DNA of 64,000 nt from Myrica gale (taxonomy: Eukaryota; Streptophyta; Magnoliopsida; Fagales; Myricaceae), in the NCBI GenBank assembly GCA_963930655.1, contig OZ005621.1, positions 21,067,001-21,131,000 on the forward strand, given 5' to 3'. The notes beneath the pieces are model-generated. The model had not been told where the DNA came from, made no database searches, and saw only the letters and a list, made by a program, of their open reading frames with translations. Positions 1-13,300 of this stretch are shown in pieces (the stretch's first letter is position 1; the number at the start of each line of letters is the position of its first letter). The translations under genes and the position numbers were made by a program.

Positions 1-1209
1 ACACGCATTGGCTATATGGGTCACCGTGGAATTTGCCACCTCCACCTCCAGTGGACTCCCCAACATCTACATCAGGAATTGGCTTCTGGGTATGAACCCA
101 TTCCAATAGAATATCATTCCTACGAGCTGCAGCATCGGCAAAGCGCACAAATGCAGCTTTTGGGTCAGGCTCCCTTTCTCCCTTGCCACGCTTGAAGCGA
201 GACACACTTTCAGAGCCGTCACTACTGCGCTTTCCTGATCTGCTCGTAGTCTGTTGTCTGGAGGAGCGGGTGCAGTCGTCGGTGCCCATGACACCACATG
301 GCGCAGTAGGGGATTGTGTCATGCTCTCATCCAGCGGGGTAGGCAGTATGATCGGGGTGTCTAAGCCAGGGGTGTCTAAGCCAATGTTAGTCAGTGCTTC
401 ATCCAAATGCTGCTCATCGTCTGACCCAGGCGGGCTTGCGGTTGAAGCATGGTGGAGGATGCCAGTAGCCATGTCTTTTCCGAATACCAGGCCTTTCAAC
501 TCGTAATGTCTACACCCTCTAGTGCGAAACGACTCGTTCTTGGGATGTTTCTAGCCAAAGTAGAAATGGACAACAATTTCTTATCCGTCTCGGACAATTT
601 TGATCACATAGTTATGCTTCAGTACGTATAGATACGAAATAATAGAAGCAGAGTTACATGGCTATCGCTATGTTCATCAAAATCAATGGTAGATAAGACT
701 TGTTTACAAAGAGTTATCTTGATTAATAGGGAATTGCTAATGATCGAAAAGTTAATAACAAACTTAACAAACAGAACATGAATCAACTTAACAAACGTAA
801 CAACCTAACATGCATCTAGAAAATGTAAAGCTGCAGTTCGTGTATCCATAATTGAATTCAATTCAATCAAATAAGGTAGGCAATGTTCATGCAATCTCAC
901 CGACAAATATCTCTGCCACTGAGCTTCTGTACCCTGGACAGTATTCGATACGGGATCCCAACCAAATCCTGTCTCATTGTTCAGAAGGTCATAGAAGTCC
1001 CGATATCCCGATTTCATGCGTTTATACTTCTCTCGACATTGGGAAGTTGTTTTTCGCGAGCCCGCAAGGAGGTTGAGCTTCTCAGTTATGGGAGCCCACT
1101 GAGTTGGGTGCACGCGGCCGGGTATTATCCGACCCTGATTGATAGCTTCGAGCAGAATATTGAGGAATGAATACTCCAGACGGGGGGGCCATTTTTCGTC
1201 GGTAGACAT
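1..1209 (-). CDS. Myb/SANT-like DNA-binding domain protein, 3' part beyond window (partial)
   Basis: Likely exon 1 is 1209-901 and exon 2 runs from 550 off the left edge. The first ATG (MSTDEKWPPRLEYSF) directly follows a TTGCAG, so an extra 5' exon is possible. Exon 1 carries a Myb/SANT-like (Myb_DNA-bind_3) domain: WPPRLEY, QWAPITEKLN, SQCREKYKRMKSGYRDFYDLL, GFGWDP, WQRYLS. The donor TCG|GTGAGA and acceptor GGCTAG|AAA join in phase, giving WQRYLS-KHPKNESFRTRGCRHYE, the usual order in L10-interacting-MYB-like proteins. Exon 2 continues with an acidic/serine-rich linker, then SRSGKRSSDGSESVSRFKRG and a low-complexity stretch to the edge. Relatives of this domain are nuclear DNA-binding proteins, some encoded by or derived from PIF/Harbinger transposons; I see no transposase here. 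Exon joining is inferred. Confidence 0.72.
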
Positions 1210-3582
1210 CTGCAAGAAATTAGAAATGTATGGGTCCATCAGAGAGTGTAAGAGCAAAATAATCTAGGACGAAATGAACCGTTACCTTAGTCGTGCGCAA
1301 CGATTTGAAATACGATGGACGTTTGCGAGATATGGAGTCGGATGTGATCGGAGTGGAAAGGGATTTCGAGCTCCTTAGATAGTATCGCCTCTACACAAGA
1401 TTCCCCTCAAAGAGTTAGCAAACTATATACGGGTACGTAACAGGGATTAGTCAGGACCAGCGATTGGGGAAATTGCTGGAGACCAAAGCATTGGAACAAA
1501 ACCCATGACGACATAGCTTACATTTGGTGAGACACGGGTTGCAGAACCATCGCGTTGCAGGGGCGGAGGACAACCATGGCTGCGCATCCAACGAGTAGGG
1601 GCCTTTTCCTCCGGAGTGGGTTGCTTGAGTTTAGAGACTGTCGGCCAGCTTCTTCGAGAGCTGGGATACCCATCTGCACTGCGAGTTCTCCTATTTAAAG
1701 GACGAACAGAGGTCTCAACTTCGGTGGGCAAATCGGCTCATGACAAGAAGAGATCTTCCTTCCTAATACGAATTCAACGACGTAATCACTGCTAGGGCGA
1801 GATTGTCATTGCAGGATTGCATTGGGGATTGCATGTCGGTGTGGGAAAGGGGGAAGAGTTGACAGGAGGGGAAGGTTTGACGAGAGTTTTTTTTTACGAA
1901 AGGGGGAAGAGTTGACATGAGGGGGAGGTTGTATAAGAGTTTTTTTTTGGGAAGGGGTGAAGATAGGAGGAGTAAAGGAGATTGGTGGAGTAGTTGCCGT
2001 TGATTAAGCAAAATATTTATAGTAACAGTTAATTGTATATTTGATAGATGGAACAATTCCGTACCAACAGCTGCCGATATTTCAAAAAAGAAGATCAGTG
2101 CGAAGGAGGGTGCAGAGATGACTTTTGGGGTCATGGAAACTGTCAGTGGGAAGGATTTTCGCGGAGTCCATGGCGCCATGTCAGGAACAGGGGGGTGATA
2201 TCTCTAGTCGAACACATTGTAATGGCGGACAAAATGGAGAAATTGGCGAGAGGCTGTGCAAATATGACGTTTGTCAGAGCCAGCAGCCAAGTACTAAAGA
2301 TGGCAATCGGGCGTCGCTGCTCTTTCTACTCCCAGTGGGCCAGTTTTGATACAGTTGTTATTTTCGACTTTTCCTGATGTGAGAGGAGCCTCTGATCCCT
2401 TTGTAATTTGGGCTTTGTCCCTCAGTACTGGGAAGATTCGAGACAACATTTTTTTGGATTTCTTATTTGTGAGAAGTCATGTTAATATGATAATGCCGGG
2501 AGAATGTACAAGACTCTCTTCTCCCTATGAATTCGAAAATGCAGGAGTGAAAATTTGACGATTTCTGGCTATGCTGCCAGTCCCATCCCATCTTTAAAAG
2601 CATGGCATACATCAGAAGCTATGAAAAAAAGATAACCGAGTATCAATGGAATACAACTGCTAGGCCGATCTCATAGTCTTCCTTCTCACCTTTTATTCGA
2701 GAGGATGGCTTTCAAGTGCACCAAAACAAATAGGTTCGATCAATATTGATGTCTTCCTCATTTTTCTCAAGTGGAATTTCAGAAAAGAGACATGAAGAGG
2801 GAGTGGAGGGATTAGAGAAGAGTGTGGAATCATGTTTCCCCCAAGGGTCCATAGATTCGCCGCTGCATATATACTGCGAGGCCTTACACCAAAGCCCTAC
2901 TTTTTGTGTGTTTTGAAAAGGAAGTTTTTGATGCCATGTCCGACAAGAGAACTATGACCTGATTTGGAAAGGTATGGCCCAGCAAAAGCATGGAATGGAA
3001 GTAGAATTTATGTCCTATATAGTGCCTCCTATTAAACATAGATTTGAATATGGTCATTATTAACTATTTTCCTTAAAACTCCAGATTTGGATAATACTGT
3101 CGTTTGTCCATTCAACAGATGTCTTGAAGACGATATACGGATTTTTGTGAATTCCAATGGTGATTGATAGAGTTACCAAAGTAGTGCTACTTTGGCACCT
3201 TAAATTGTAAGAACTTATGGGGCTGCCAGCAAACAGCCTGACCTGAAGGGCTAGCTCCCAATAAAAATGCAGGTTCAGGTTGATATCTTAATCACTGGAG
3301 TTTCTGCTTAAGCTTTAAATGGAGGAGGAAAAATAGTTGAAGAACTATACGCTTACATTGCTTCTGGATTGGAAGATCCTTACTAGCAATTCAGATAATT
3401 ATATGGCCCATAATTTGGCATAACCACTGACTACAGACACCTATAGAGCATGTTCAATGTGGTTGGTGATTTTACAGAATGGTATCACGGTCTTACTCTG
3501 CTATAGGACATTCTGAAATTCATCCTCCATAATACTTGTTCAGCTTATGGGCTCTGTAACTTTCACAGACTGTTTCACCTAT
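1210..3582. other. Intergenic spacer, no recognised gene
   Basis: Short open frames occur at 1447-1731 and 1763-2179 (minus) and 2048-2377 (plus), but none resembles a known family. Two near-identical T-rich pieces (about 1885-1905 and 1940-1960) sit in GA/GT-rich sequence. The right end should hold the 3' UTR of the sugar transporter. Confidence 0.5.
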
Positions 3583-6570
3583 CTATGAACCGTTTTGCTT
3601 CTCGTCGCTTTCTACACCATCTGCGATTGGAGGCACTATCCTTTTCCAGAACCAGTGTTTCCTCCACAGGAATATCATCTCATCAATAGGAACTCCCTTG
3701 GTTTCCGGTAGGAAGACATAAACAAAGATGGTCATGATAGTAATCCAGCCAGCAAAGAAGAGGAAGATACCATACTTGAATGAACAAAGCATGGAAAGGA
3801 AAGCCTGAGCTATTATGAACGTGAATAGAAGATTCACAGCTACTGTGATGCTTTGTCCAGCTGATCGAATTTCTAGAGGGAAAATCTCACTTGGCACTGT
3901 CCAGCCAAGAGGTCCCCATGACCATCCAAAAGCTACAACAAAGAGGCAGATGACGAGCACCACCAATATTGAGAAGCCTTTGGGTAGTTCTTGATCTTTG
4001 CCAAACTTCAGCGCCAAGATTATGGAGACTACAACCTGTTTTACAGACAAAGATGGATCAACTGAAAATGGCACTGGTAAAGCAGCTACTACTATTACTA
4101 CTTTCGTTAACATATCAGGAAAAAAAATAAGGAACTTATCTGTAGCTCATACACCAAAAAGACTGTTGGATATATTGTGAACTAGTGTGATTCCTCCATT
4201 ACGATCTTATGGTACCAGGAAGACAAGAACTTTGTATATTAAGGAAAAGGTGCATGCTTATCTTACTAGAGCCATTAAATTACAGCCTATTGTGTAGGGA
4301 AGGGGACTATTGCCAAATACATGTGACTGCACTAAGAATCTCAGGTGCTAGTGTTGAATTGACTTTCCTGAAAGTAATTTTTCAAGTCCAAGCTTGAAAT
4401 GTTGAATCTTTTACCTGGCATGTAATCATTTGAATTCCGCCACTTATAAGTAAAGCCCTTCGACCCAATCTGTCTACTGTTGCAATAGAAATCAGTGTGG
4501 ACGAAGCAAGAACTGCGCCAGTCAAAGCTGAGGCGTAGAGAGAAGCATTGCCACCAAACCCCATACTCTGAAACAGCACTGGAGCATAGAAGAGAATTGA
4601 ATTTATTCCTGTCAGGATCTGGAATGTCGGCATGAAGATTGCCATAACTAATTGTGGTCTGTTCCTTCTGTCAAGAATGTTAAGAAAGGGATTCTCTATT
4701 GAATTTGCGAGCTCACTTGCCTCAACCATGTCTTCAAACTCTGCATCAACATTCTTCGTTCCTCTAATCTTTTCAAGGACTTCTCTCCCTTTCTCTTTCA
4801 GGCCTTGCTCGATTAAACTGTTAGGTGTCTCTGGAAGAAGTACCCCTCCCACTGTCATCAATAGAGCTGGAGCAGCAGCCAACCCGAGAGAGAGCCTCCA
4901 TCCCCAAGGTTGCAGCTTTTGTGTTCCATAATTGATCATGTTGGCTGTAAAGATCCCAAGTGTGGTTGCTAACTGAAACATCATATTTAGGGCTCCTCGA
5001 AGATGAGCTGGTGCCATCTCTGATAAATACAGTGGAACTGCCTTTAAAACATCCAAAAGGAAGAGTAAGTCATGTGTTCTGAGATATATATAAGCCATTT
5101 CTATCAAACACTTGATAACTTATGCGAAACAGGATACCTGATTTCCAAACCCAATGCCGACACCAAGCATGATTCGACCCAAAAGAAGCATTGCCATATT
5201 AGCAGCAGCAGCATTTAAAGTTGCTCCAGCGAGAAAACAGATCCCACCACAGATTATACTTGCCCGACGCCCATACTTCCTTGTAACAGGAGAAGCCACC
5301 AAAGATGCAACCAAACCAGCTAGGTATAAGGAAGACGTAAATGCTGAAAGCCCTTGGTTGTTGTACTTGCAGTAGTTGTTTTCATGTGCATGCTGCTTCT
5401 TTATATAAACCGTATGGAAGAACTTTTTAAGAAATGGATCCATTGATGTTACTCCACCTGTGAATCACAAAATAGCATTTAGTAATTGAAAAGAATACAT
5501 ATATACATGCTCTGTGACTCACACAGGCATGGACACAGGAGTGACAAGTGAATCGTCTGACTAACATAAAATATCCATGGTCTTCTTTTTGCCTGTCGCT
5601 GATAATTTTAGGTAGTCGTTGATTGATATTTCCTGATTTTTAAAAGAATCCAGTGATTCCCATGGCCTAAATTCAGTCGAAGATAAACCATGGTTGTCAG
5701 TACTAGAGAATAAAACTTGTCTCCACAATTGTTACTTTTGTCCTCTCAATTTGACCAGAATATTATCTACCTTTTAGTTAGTTCATGAAATTTCCTAAAT
5801 GAAGCAACATGAAAGTCTCTCTCCTCTGTTTTCTTGTTTTGATGAGGCTGCTATGCAAATTATGCACTAGAGCAAACACAAACACAAGAACGAGATGGCA
5901 CAATTTTAGGAGCAAATTCTTCTTGCAGCACCAAATGCAGCAGACCGGTGTATAGTATCAAGTCGACAAATTTCTCAGCTGAATAGTGCTCAACACTACG
6001 GTTCCAACGAAAAAAAAACATAAACTGTGAATATAGAGACTCATGTTTGCAGATATATTAGGACAGAAAACAGGTTTGGTGGGTAGTAGGTATCCCAATT
6101 TTTCAATAGGAATAAATGTTTTGGAAGAATGGCATAAAAAACTGTCTCTTTTTCCCCTACAGAAAGCGGTCTCTGAAAAGACTAGTGATTTTCATGTCAC
6201 TTTGTTCACTGTGTTTCGATCAATTTGATCTCTGATTCTATTCCCTCCGGATATGCAATAAATAAAGAGGTTCATGTGATACCTGAACTTTTCACTGTCC
6301 ACTTTTTGATTCGACATTGCCAGACACCAAAAAGTGATTTTCCATGAAAAATTGGTGGATTCTTCTCCATTGTAATCATTGAAAAAAGCTAAAACAATCT
6401 ATCAGGATGCAGAAAATTGAAGGACCTGAAATTCCAATATCATAGCCGAAAATTGAGCCACCAACAGCAGCAACAGAGCAGGCAATGACCACATACCAAG
6501 TGACCTTTCCTTGGTAGTATTGGGCTCTCTCTTTGGCCACACCGGCAGGACCCAAAGACCCACCTGCCAT
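3583..6570 (-). CDS. STP7: STP7-like sugar/H+ symporter (MFS sugar porter), complete, 4 exons
   Basis: Plasma-membrane monosaccharide/H+ symporter of the plant STP family. Exons (minus order) 6570-6426, 5457-5138, 5041-4415, 4035-3583. The phases close exactly to 1545 nt (514 residues), matching the ~513 of Arabidopsis STP7. Seen: N-terminal [24 protein letters not shown], which fits STP7 rather than STP14; first membrane segment ending [15 protein letters not shown]; sugar-porter signatures [84 protein letters not shown] and C-terminal [11 protein letters not shown]. Twelve membrane segments are expected. All introns are GT-AG. STP7 of Arabidopsis has been linked to arabinose/xylose uptake; substrate here is inference. 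MAGG is the first ATG; the frame upstream has none. Confidence 0.93.
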
Positions 6571-8749
6571 CTCCACAGACCTTCTCTTCCTCTCAGAGCT
6601 CACCAAAATGAAGGGCAACACAGCCAACTCTTTCACCCTTTTGGAATGACAATTAGCGCCACTCTGCTCCAGTTCTTATAAAGTTTGCACTGGAGTCAAC
6701 AGAAAACAACTCCCCACGTAAGTATCTCAGAGAAAAAGATTTATTTAAGTGCTTTATCGGGTCAGAGCTCAACCTCGGAAAGAACTAAGAATAACGACGC
6801 ATTAATTCAGTATTATTTGTATCACAAGTATGTAGCGTCTTTGTATTTATTATACTTGCAACATCTTCCATAAGAAATTAGGTACGGTGGCATTCACTGT
6901 GCCTGTTGTTAGGAATATGATTGTTCAGTGTCACAGGAATTTGGTGGCATCCGCACCGGGTTGTCGGTATCCGACTTTATCGGTATCCGTACCGGTTTAA
7001 AGTTTTATAAAAAATTCGATATTATTCTCGGTACACCGGGACAACAGTTTTTTAAAATATATATATATAACGTAATCCCCTGCTGCCTCACGGCCCCCCT
7101 CTCCCATTAGAATCTACTATAATAATCTGTTCGAATTGTATGATGTAATTTAGAGAGAGATAGACACAATATGTGTACCTCACACCATTTAATGTTGTGC
7201 ATGTAAAATTCTGGCAACATAGGCCTTCTAATAAGGTTCACTCTGTTGTGTCTATCTCTCTCCAAATTGCACAATGCAGTTCCGATAATAAATTGCAGGG
7301 ATCCTTTGTAATTTTCTGCCTGCATTGTACCATGCAATGAAGAAAGATAGACACAACATGTGAACCTTATTGTATAAATTATGCTACCCAAAACTTTATA
7401 TTAGGTAACATTAAATAATGTAGGAATCATCTGTTGCATCTATCTCTTTCTAATCCCCTATTATAATGTTTGATTCTTTTAATTTTTGTAAACGCATTGG
7501 TAACTACAAAACAGGCAGATAATTAAGAAGCAATTGATCGGTGACTAACTTGAATATGTATAATATAGCTGAGCTTTCATAATTTATTTCTGCCTTGACA
7601 TTTTCAACGTAGGGACATCATGATAACTACACAAAACAGAAACGTACGAAAAACCCTAGAGGCCCGTTCCTTGTTCTCCATCTGTTTTCGAGAAACAAAT
7701 GGGGTATGTAATATTTATTTATAGAATTACGTTCAATTTTGCTGGTTCCATCTAGAAAGTTAATTTGAGCATTTGCTTACACCATACATACGTTATCCAA
7801 ATAAGATGAGGACAAAATTTATGTGATGGCTCAGAATTTTATACAAGTCAAATTATCAGTGCTGTAACCCCATCTTGCGTGTGCAGCTCTCCTTGACTTG
7901 GCTGAGTTTGCTTGTCTCCTATCTGATTCTTTTTCCACTAAGCCCTATGGCGTAGCAATGGTTAATTGCTAACTATATATAGTACCCTTATTTGTGGGAG
8001 CAAGTCAATGGCTAATTCGTAGGACTACCAAGCGGCTTTTGTGAATCAATAATGCTAGAGATCCATGGTTCAAGGATCACTGCAGGCCAGAGAAGTCAAT
8101 GATTAATAAAATGGGAAATTTGGGATGGTTGAGGCAGAGCCGCAGAGAAATGGGTAGAGGATGAGAAGAAAGATACTTTATATGTAGTTTTAAAGTTGGC
8201 TCCTCCTATAGATATCTCTTGCTTCGTATGCTACACCACTTGGGGTTACAATTTGAGGCAAATTATGTTCGGTTCTCGGTTCTTCCAAATTATGTCCAGA
8301 GAGAGAGTGAGAGGTCCCCTAAAAGCCGAGTTATACTTATCAGGGAAAAGAAAGAAACGCCTGACTTCTGAATTGTAGCGGCAACTTGGTGCGAGGGGTC
8401 TTCAATGATTATGGTGGATACGTTTGTTTTTATACATAACTCAGATGATGCTTAAGGAAAGCCAGAAGGAGTGCTATTTCTGCCACGGCATTGCTTTAAT
8501 AAAGAAGATAATAGTAGAACCAGACAACCTAAGAGATGAGCTGGTTGATAGCCTACCTCTATTGGGTAATGCTTTAACATTTACTCTTACGTGTGTGTCA
8601 TAATAAGTAGGGTCGATTCATTCTTTCTGTTCATTTCTTTTTTAATATATAGATTTTTGAAGGTGTCTAATTTGCTGAAACATTATTGGACTGCTGAATC
8701 AATTCAGTAAAATATTTAAACAATTACAGAGCTATCCGGACAGGACCGG
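6571..8749. other. Intergenic spacer rich in small repeats
   Basis: Upstream region of the STP7-like gene. About 6940-7060 holds CGGTATCCG/ACCGGT-rich sequence like the ends of hAT-type elements. 7107-7470 is a palindromic repeat cluster listed separately. The rest (7480-8749) shows no gene I can support. Confidence 0.5.
7107..7470. repeat. Nested inverted repeats around a GATAGACACAA core (MITE-like)
   Basis: The motif GAGATAGACACAA occurs in direct orientation near 7154 and 7345 and inverted near 7240 (TTGTGTCTATCTCTC). The pair 7222-7260 and 7343-7374 forms an inverted repeat including AAGGTTCAC/GTGAACCTT. A diverged relative lies near 53265-53290 (GTAATTTAAAGAGAAATAG). It looks like nested miniature transposons; ends and target duplications are not clear. 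Confidence 0.45.
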
Positions 8750-8821
8750 ACTGGTCCAATCAAAATGTTATTACATGACAGCGTCTCGTGGAGCCAAGTT
8801 CTATAGTTCTTAGGACGAGTT

Positions 8822-9449
8822 ACGTGCCTGCTGTTGGATCCCAGGAATATTGTTAGGGCTGTGGATTCTTACTGGTAGATGCCGCCCGCCAGGTGCCTAT
8901 TGACGCGTCAAGAATCCATCAATATTTGGCCCAAGTTGCTGTAATTTTCCATTTTCATTCAAGTGGGTCTTGGACTTTTACATGTACGATGAATGGGACT
9001 TGTCAATCACACAACCTATTGGATAATTTGTTAAATTAAAAGGTAGTTTGATTTATTTTAGGTAAGGAAAATAGTGATCTTTAACATGGTTGAACTTTCA
9101 TCATTTTTTAACATTTCTTTTTCTGAAAAATCGACTGCTTGATGAGCCTTTTGGTGCCCTTGCAACTTTGGCTTCAAGAGTCTTTGTGTCATCAGAGACT
9201 TTTTTCCTAAGAGTTCGGGAATTCAAAGATTTTATAGTGATACTTTGACACAACATGCCATCGTCATCATGATCAATAGAAATTATTTATTCTTCTTGTT
9301 TGAAAAAAAAAAATCTTTAGCCCTCTTTCCTGACTGGTCTCCAACAAGTTTGTCCCAGAACAGTTTGGCTTGAAAATAATGCTAATCCATGTAAATCAAT
9401 CATATCTGAAATGGGTGTGGGGCGAAGTTTCAGAACCATACTTGAACCA
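8822..9449 (+). repeat. Left arm of ~620-bp inverted repeat flanking the adenylate kinase gene
   Basis: Inverted counterpart of 18184-18803, with matching blocks along its whole length: CCTGCTGTTGGATCCCAGGA, GACGCGTCAAGAATCC, CATCGTCATCATGATCAATA, CAGTTTGGCTTGAAAA, GGGTGTGGGGC. By eye the arms are roughly 80-90% identical. A 22-bp sequence starting ACTGGTCCAATC lies 51 bp outside this arm (8750-8771) and is found again at the inner end of the other arm. No protein-coding potential recognised. Confidence 0.85.
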
Positions 9450-10374
9450 GTACGGACACAAACAGAGCCTTAAATTAACTGAGAGACAGAGAGCGAACAT
9501 GACCATCTTTGAGAATCGGAGATTGTTGGAGCTAGAATTACAACCTTAGTTTTTGATTCCAAAACCACCCTACAACACCAGAGTATTTGCATTGTTTATC
9601 CTCAAACTTAATAATGGGGAGCAAACCTTCCTTGACTGGGCACCAGTTGACTCCAAGCTGTGCTTCAGAATTTCCTCTCATTCAGTTATTTTATAGTTAC
9701 TAGTTGCAAGCCAAGAACATCGTCATCATCACCATTACTTGTATAATATATGGTATACCCTTCAACAACCTTGTTGGGCAGATTAGGAGAGTTAAATACT
9801 CTTATCTTCTCCTGTTTGCAACCATTTTCTTTTTAAAAAACTGTTCAGCTGGCACACAGGCATTTAAAAGCAATCACGCAGCCCATAATGCTCATACAAC
9901 TGATATAGGGCAATGAAAAGTTGGACTGAGATGGCTAGAGTTATCAAATGAAGTATGCAACATAATATATGCCAATACTTTTCTTTGCAATTTATTATCT
10001 TAACTATTATATTACTATGATGAAAATCGTAGGCCTGCAAACTAATGAAAATATCTGGCTGTTGATCTCCAGAGAGCGTTTTGAAATTCATTAACTTATA
10101 TTTCCAAGAACCAGTAGAGAAGTCTTATTCATGCAAATTTCCTTTTGAAAACACATTTTCAAAGTACCAAGCATACTTCAGAAAGAACTTTTCTACTCCT
10201 CCATGACAAGGACAAAAGAACATGTAATAAGCTTCTAGCAACACGATCACGTTTGCAACAACCAAATATACAGCTAGATTTTGCAAGAATCAGATGATGT
10301 GTAACTCAATAATTACTCATTGGAATCCATCGTTGAAACTTGCGTCTAACCAACTAATATATACCAGCACCTTT

Positions 10375-13300
10375 CTACGCAAATATACCACTCAAGAAGC
10401 CCCTACAACAAGTAAAGGATAGATCAATAATAAATTAGGCAGTATAAGAACCAGAATTTTATGAAGATGGATTTTCTTACCAAATTCCTGAGGCTTTCTT
10501 GGTTTCACCTCTGCATTTGTTAATGAAATGAATAGGTTCAATCAGGATATGATTTTTTGAAAGTTGACAGCAAGAAGAAAAACAAAGCTAACAGAAATGA
10601 TGCTAAAACTAATAGTACATGGAAATTAAATGGCAGTTACCTTGGTTTTCCTAGGAAGGCATCATTAATCTCCTCACCGCTTGGCCTTTCAGGAAATGTA
10701 GACAAGATGACGTACTTCTCCTTGCCAGATGGTTCATCCACCCTCTTATACAATTCATAACGATAGGGGAAAGACATCCTGAAACCATGTGGTGGGCATA
10801 CTTCAGAGCATTGTTCATAGCAGTGTCTCATGAACGAGTTAAACCTAAGACAATAAAGATGACAAAAAATTTGGCCAACTTATGAAAGTGTTAAAGTTGC
10901 AATATCTATACCTAAGCGCACCCATAATTGGATACTGCGTTCCTAAATAATAGAGAAGCCGAAAGAAATAGCAAATCTCGAATGATGCAGCATACTCCAA
11001 TCTCTTGTCCCGACCCATTGTCTATAAGAGAAAAAAAAAAGGTGTAAGTTGAAGGTATTATACTAATATAAATATGTCAACTAGCAGTGTTAATACTTAC
11101 TTGCATGATACCACTTGAAGCAGGTAAATCCTGAATTTGTGGACATCCATATACATATATATATATATATATATATATCAGTCACAAAAATAAACGACGG
11201 TATGCAGAAAATTCTTCAAATTAGTTGGTTGTAGGCTATGAAATTTACAGACAAATCCTATATATATCAGCTGATGCAGGACAGAGTGATCACATGTTAT
11301 AAGACAACTATTACCTGAAAGTGATATCAACTGAAGTACTGAAAGAAACCAAACCTTGAGCTTAGGATTGATAAGAATAACAGGCCGGTTCCCAGCAGCA
11401 TCAGTCATCGCTTTTAGGTCCTGCAAATCAAACCTCAAGGCTAATAAATGCAGAACAGTAAATATGAAGCATGTTACATGGACGCAATCTTCCAAATTTA
11501 GCAAGAAGATTTGCTCTCAAGTTCCTTACATCAATAATACAATTGCCAACAGCATTCTGAGGAGCTACCAAAACAAATATGTCATCTTGCTCATCAACCT
11601 CTTTGGCACCTACAATTGCAATTGACAACACTAGGAATAAGACATAATGAAAATTCGCTAACTATACTAAATAGTTGTGCATACCAATAAAACCATAATT
11701 CATACAGTTTTCATGAACAATAGTATTGAAAGAGGGGTGGATCGGATTTGTAGAATATTTCTTCATATAAGCACTATCACTGCATACTTTTTCACCCTGG
11801 TTTATTCAGTACAATCGCATCAATTAGTGTATTGTTCACTGAAATGGATAAAGTGTACACAACTGGGGTAGACTATGATGATTTAGTAGATCGAATAATT
11901 TGATACAAAGTAGGAGTAATAGCAATTATGCATTCTAGATTATTTGCATGTACTGAAACTGAATTAAAAAGTATTTCCAATTAGAAATTGGGTTATGACA
12001 ATAAGAAGCAGAACATATTCTTTCCAATTAGAAGTTGGGTTATGAGAACAAGATGCAGAACTTGTGCTGAGCACATTTGAATGTAAAGAACATGATGTAT
12101 TTTATTACCCGTCAAGTAGCCATACAACTAGATAGAGATGAAGTGCCATGTGGACAAGTCCACCTTCACATCAATAGCAAGAACCATACTACCACTGCTA
12201 TTTAGCATCATACTTCAAGTTTTATCATAACTATTTTCCCAGGATACCTATCAGAGATTCTAGAATATGAATATCTACAGATGTAATATCCCAAAGATGA
12301 GATGACAAAATCACAAGCTGAAGTCATAAACCACACATGATTTTCTGTTCAGTTTTATACCTACAGAACCAATCTTGACAAACGTCCCCAGAGCATCATA
12401 ATCACCCCAATCCATAAACTCTAGGATTTGTCGAGTACCAGCAAGCTGCAATGGCATTCCAGCTCGTGCACCTTCCCCCATAGATCCTTGCACACACACC
12501 TGAAAGCTTTAGAGAACTGAATAAAAGCAATGCTCACTTTGTAGTATACTAATGTCAAATCCATAGAGGGGGAAAAAGGCACCTTGACACGTTTTCCATC
12601 ATTCGCAAATGAAAGAGCAAGAACTCGGGCAAGTTCCATTAAAGTACCTATTCGATAAACATCCTGTGCATCATAAGATCTTGTTAAATCCAAACAGTCA
12701 CTTGGTAAATAAAGGAAAAGTCCCTTACCATTTCTGGGTTAAGCTCCGGAATATTAATCTCCACCTGCCAATTTTAAACAAGAAATTACCCGACGTTAAT
12801 TCAAATCATTTAGGGAGGCATTAGTGTTTAGAAATGGGACCAAATCAACTACTTAGTGTAGACTACTTAGGATATCTCTCCACCCCTTTTTCTAGCAGTT
12901 AGCTATATATTTCACACGGTATCATGGTGACTGGTCTATAACCCCATGATTTTCTCTGAACTTGATGCACATCATGCTGAACACCTTTGTAAAACTAAGT
13001 CCACAAAAAATATTGTATGGATCAAACTGATTTAAGTAGTCACAGATGTATACCCTAATCCATAGAAATAAGCACAAAAAAGGGACAAGATTATCAGTCA
13101 AAACAAAAACTTCTTGTTTTGGAAAATAAGATCTATCATAATAAGTTATTATCCGAGCAAAAGGACATAAAGCCACAATCAAACCTTGAGTCGAGTTCTT
13201 CCATCATTAATGGCTCTTTGTGTCGCTTCTAGCACATCAGTATAAAAATACTTCCTAATCTCCCTTGAGTGAGGAATGTTATTCAATCTAGTAGGAATCC

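Noticed and set aside
2048..2377. Plus-strand open frame with Cys/Trp-rich start (CRYFKKEDQCEGGC)
   Set aside because: It does not match a family I know, overlaps other open frames and lacks promoter or splice support; likely chance.
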